NCBI GenBank assembly: GCA_964484515.1 | Contig: CAZAGT010000245.1 | Span: forward strand, 1 to 7,866 | Direction: 5' to 3' | From: CAZAGT01 sp964484515 | Lineage (GTDB): Bacteria; Desulfobacterota; DSM-4660; Desulfatiglandales; HGW-15 | Length of the DNA stretch: 7,866 nucleotides | Made by a program: the position numbers and the translations under genes | Shown: one piece after another, positions 6,297-7,866 of the stretch | How the letters are laid out: each line of letters begins with the position of its first letter | How positions within the stretch are numbered: the stretch's first letter is position 1 | Notes under the pieces: model-generated | Seen by the model: the letters and a program-made list of their open reading frames with translations, nothing else | What the model was told of the DNA's origin: nothing | The model's database searches: none

Positions 6297-6629
6297 TTGT
6301 GGGGACTGAGGTCGTCCACAACTAAACGGATTCCGCCCCTAGGCCAGGCTGCGGGCATCGTCGGAGACATCCTTGACGGGCTCAAGGAAGACAAAGCGGT
6401 CGACGCCCTGATCGAGCGCAAGGTAGGCAACCGCTTGCCCGGCGTCCTCTCGAAAGCCTTGCATGACATCATCAACAGCAAGCTCGGGGATGTCGATACG
6501 GCCGGATTGGAATTCAGAGAGGTAAAACTTTCTGAGGGTCGTTTTGGTAGCAGCGTGCTACGGTCCTTGAATTTTGGGCATCGAGCCGATTTCTTGATTA
6601 TCTCTTCGGGGCGCACGCACACGATCTAA
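6297..6629 (+). pseudogene. Probable gene fragment, family not recognised
   Basis: In this frame the stretch from about 6340 to 6560 has GC-rich third positions and a regular amphipathic pattern, GQAAGIVGDILDGLKEDKAVDALIERK followed by INSKLGDVDTAGLEFREVKLSEGRFG. This looks like true protein and unlike the serine-rich antisense frame. The only upstream start is a TTG at 6297 without a Shine-Dalgarno, and the first ten residues and the last twenty look random. I read it as an internal piece of a decayed gene. The end overlaps the minus-strand remnant by about 30 bp. No function is assigned. Confidence 0.25.
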
Positions 6630-6891
6630 GCAAGAGATGGAAGAGTTTCATCTTCAATGGACAGCGCCCTTCTATCCACATGTCATGGATCTCATTCGGA
6701 TTGATGATCTTGAGCGCTTTGTGAGCCAAGTGATGTCTCATCAAGAAGAACAGGACCGTGGCGAAGACCACACCAGAGTCCATTTGCTTGCCGAAGGACC
6801 TCTGCCACTCTGATTGATATCTTTGCAGGAATTCACTATCGAACCTCTGATGCCTCACAGCCTCTTCGGCCGTTCTGCCCGATGCCGCGGG
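6598..6891 (-). pseudogene. C-terminal remnant of a geranylgeranyl reductase / FixC-like FAD oxidoreductase
   Basis: On the minus strand the sequence reads AASGRTAEEAVR, then FDSEFLQRYQSEWQRSFGKQMDSG, then a hydrophobic stretch VVFATVLFFLM and NPNEIHDMWIEGRCPLKMKLFHLL before a TAA at 6600-6598. The pattern AAEAxxxAVR...F...FLxRYxxxWxxxFGKxM is typical of the C-terminal end of geranylgeranyl-reductase-type and FixC-like flavoproteins. The FAD-binding N-terminal 250-300 residues are missing. The frame opens upstream only to a GTG at 7005, with unrelated sequence before it. It is therefore most likely a truncated, non-functional copy. Assignment rests on pattern recognition only. Confidence 0.35.
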
Positions 6892-7023
6892 ACTGCCTGG
6901 TTGCACCTGACGGGGATACCACGAAGGACCGTAACCCCAATTGAGCGAAGCCTCCATAAGGGAGCCTTCAGCAAGCAGCTCTCCGTATTTAACTGAGGGA
7001 TACACAGCGACGGATTAATGACT

Positions 7024-7119
7024 CACCCTATGACGGAATATAGTTTCAGAGTACGGTGCCTTTCTTTTGACAACAGACCACGGACCACCGACATGGAGCC
7101 TTTTCGCTCCGATAGGGTG
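7024..7119. repeat. Inverted repeat CACCCTAT/ATAGGGTG enclosing about 80 bp
   Basis: CACCCTAT at 7024-7031 is the exact reverse complement of ATAGGGTG at 7112-7119. The similarity runs inward a little: GACGG follows the left arm and CCG precedes the right one, with a 2-nt offset. The enclosed 80 bp holds no gene. The layout is that of a very small terminal-inverted-repeat element or a long-range RNA hairpin in the leader region of the lactonase-family gene. No target-site duplication is evident. Confidence 0.3.
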
Positions 7120-7218
7120 TAACTCTCCTTGACTCAACGGCGCATTCTGCATAGTGTTAGCCCAAAAGTGACTTCATCACATCACATAATTATATCAACC
7201 GCAGAAAGGAGGTCTCCA

Positions 7219-7866
7219 ATGAAGAAATCGAAGGAAATCAAACGCGATCCTCAGTCTTCAGCGTCCCAGGTAACACGGCGTCAGTTCCTGCAAATCCTCG
7301 GTGCAACGGCGAGTGTGGCCGCCGTCGCGCCGACAGCGCTCGCCCAAATGAAGGGATCCCTGTCGAAGTGGGATGTGCGTGCACCTGCATGCTACGTCTA
7401 CGTCGGCACCTACACGGCCCCGAACTATGCCCCGGGCGGAAAGAGGCCCAGCACGGCCAAGGGAATCTACGCCTTCAGAATGGACCAGAGCCAAGGAAAC
7501 TTGGTACCCGTCCAGATCGTTGAGGACGAGAACCCCTCCTTTCTGGCCGTCGATCCGATGATGAAGTACCTTTACTGCGTGAACGAACTCGGGGCGGACA
7601 GTGCCGGCAAACCCCTCGGCCGCGTGAGCGCTTACAAGATCGACCCGTCGGAAGGCAAACTGAGCTTCATCAACACCGAGCCGACGAACGGCACCTGGCC
7701 TTGTCACATTTGGGTACACCCCTCCGGGATGTACCTCTTCGCGGCGAATTACGGCTCCGGCAGTTTCCCGGTCTATCCGATCCGGGGCGACGGAAGCATC
7801 GGAAAGATGACCGACCTGTTCCAGGGCGTCGGCAACGGCACCGGGCCCGATCAGGCCCGCCAGGAG
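7219..7866 (+). CDS. Tat-exported lactonase family beta-propeller protein (3' end beyond window)
   Basis: The frame is open from the ATG to the right edge, giving 216 residues of a longer protein. AAAGGAGG (7205-7212) lies 6 nt before the ATG. The N-terminus carries a twin-arginine signal: TRRQFLQ at residues 19-25, a hydrophobic stretch to about 40 and an ALA cleavage site before Gln43. The mature part begins with YVYVGTYT (59-66), then NPSFLAVDPMMKYLYCVNE and WVHPSGMYLFAANYGSGSFPVYPI. These are blade repeats of the 7-bladed lactonase / 6-phosphogluconolactonase-like family (PF10282), usually 350-400 residues. Export via Tat implies a periplasmic or extracellular role on a folded protein. 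The substrate is unknown, and the family name does not prove lactonase activity. A minus-strand frame at 7258-7719 is only a shadow. Confidence 0.88.
   Translation, partial: MKKSKEIKRDPQSSASQVTRRQFLQILGATASVAAVAPTALAQMKGSLSKWDVRAPACYVYVGTYTAPNYAPGGKRPSTAKGIYAFRMDQSQGNLVPVQIVEDENPSFLAVDPMMKYLYCVNELGADSAGKPLGRVSAYKIDPSEGKLSFINTEPTNGTWPCHIWVHPSGMYLFAANYGSGSFPVYPIRGDGSIGKMTDLFQGVGNGTGPDQARQE

Noticed and set aside
6221..6622. 133-codon minus-strand frame
   Set aside because: Serine- and arginine-rich antisense translation of the more coding-like plus-strand fragment.
7129..7155. TTGACT/CATAGT as a promoter of the lactonase-family gene
   Set aside because: Spacing of 15 nt and a poor -10 make it no better than chance; CATAAT at 7185-7190 is an alternative -10 without a -35.
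7258..7719. 153-codon minus-strand frame
   Set aside because: It is the antisense shadow of the lactonase-family gene, which has a ribosome binding site, Tat signal and family motifs.

Overview
The window looks like chromosomal DNA from an anaerobic, sulfur-metabolising bacterium, most likely one of the Desulfobacterota (former Deltaproteobacteria) or a relative. The clues are moderate GC content, strong AAGGAGG-type ribosome binding sites, and a local cluster of an Rrf2 regulator, a sulfide:quinone oxidoreductase (SQR)-like flavoprotein and a DUF1641 protein. Taxonomy is inferred from gene content only.

Layout. Positions 1-57 may be the end of a plus-strand gene that enters from the left. 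Positions 74-1525 (minus strand) encode a five-domain ribosomal protein S1-type RNA-binding protein, probably starting at a GTG with a good Shine-Dalgarno. About 1.3 kb without a convincing gene follows (1526-2810). It holds several hairpins and a degenerate second copy of the coding end seen at the left edge. Positions 2871-3308 encode an Rrf2-family regulator with three cysteines spaced as in [2Fe-2S] IscR-like proteins. After a 255-bp gap come an SQR-like FAD oxidoreductase (3564-4799) and, 16 bp later, a DUF1641 protein (4816-5493), clearly one transcription unit. A small hypothetical gene (5747-6025) follows. Positions 6297-6891 appear to hold two convergent gene remnants, one resembling the C-terminus of a geranylgeranyl-reductase-type flavoprotein. 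The window ends inside a Tat-exported beta-propeller lactonase-family protein (7219 to the right edge).

How the genes work together. The centre is probably a self-contained sulfide or polysulfide-linked electron transfer unit. The flavoprotein would oxidise sulfide or a related sulfur species and pass electrons to the membrane quinone pool, DUF1641 would be its partner, and the Rrf2 protein would be the local sensor. The best evidence for the regulatory link is in the DNA: an identical 12-base element lies 37 bp before the rrf2 start and 35 bp before the flavoprotein start. A perfect 8-bp inverted repeat resembling IscR-type operators also lies upstream of rrf2. No CRISPR array, tRNA, rRNA or intact insertion sequence was seen.
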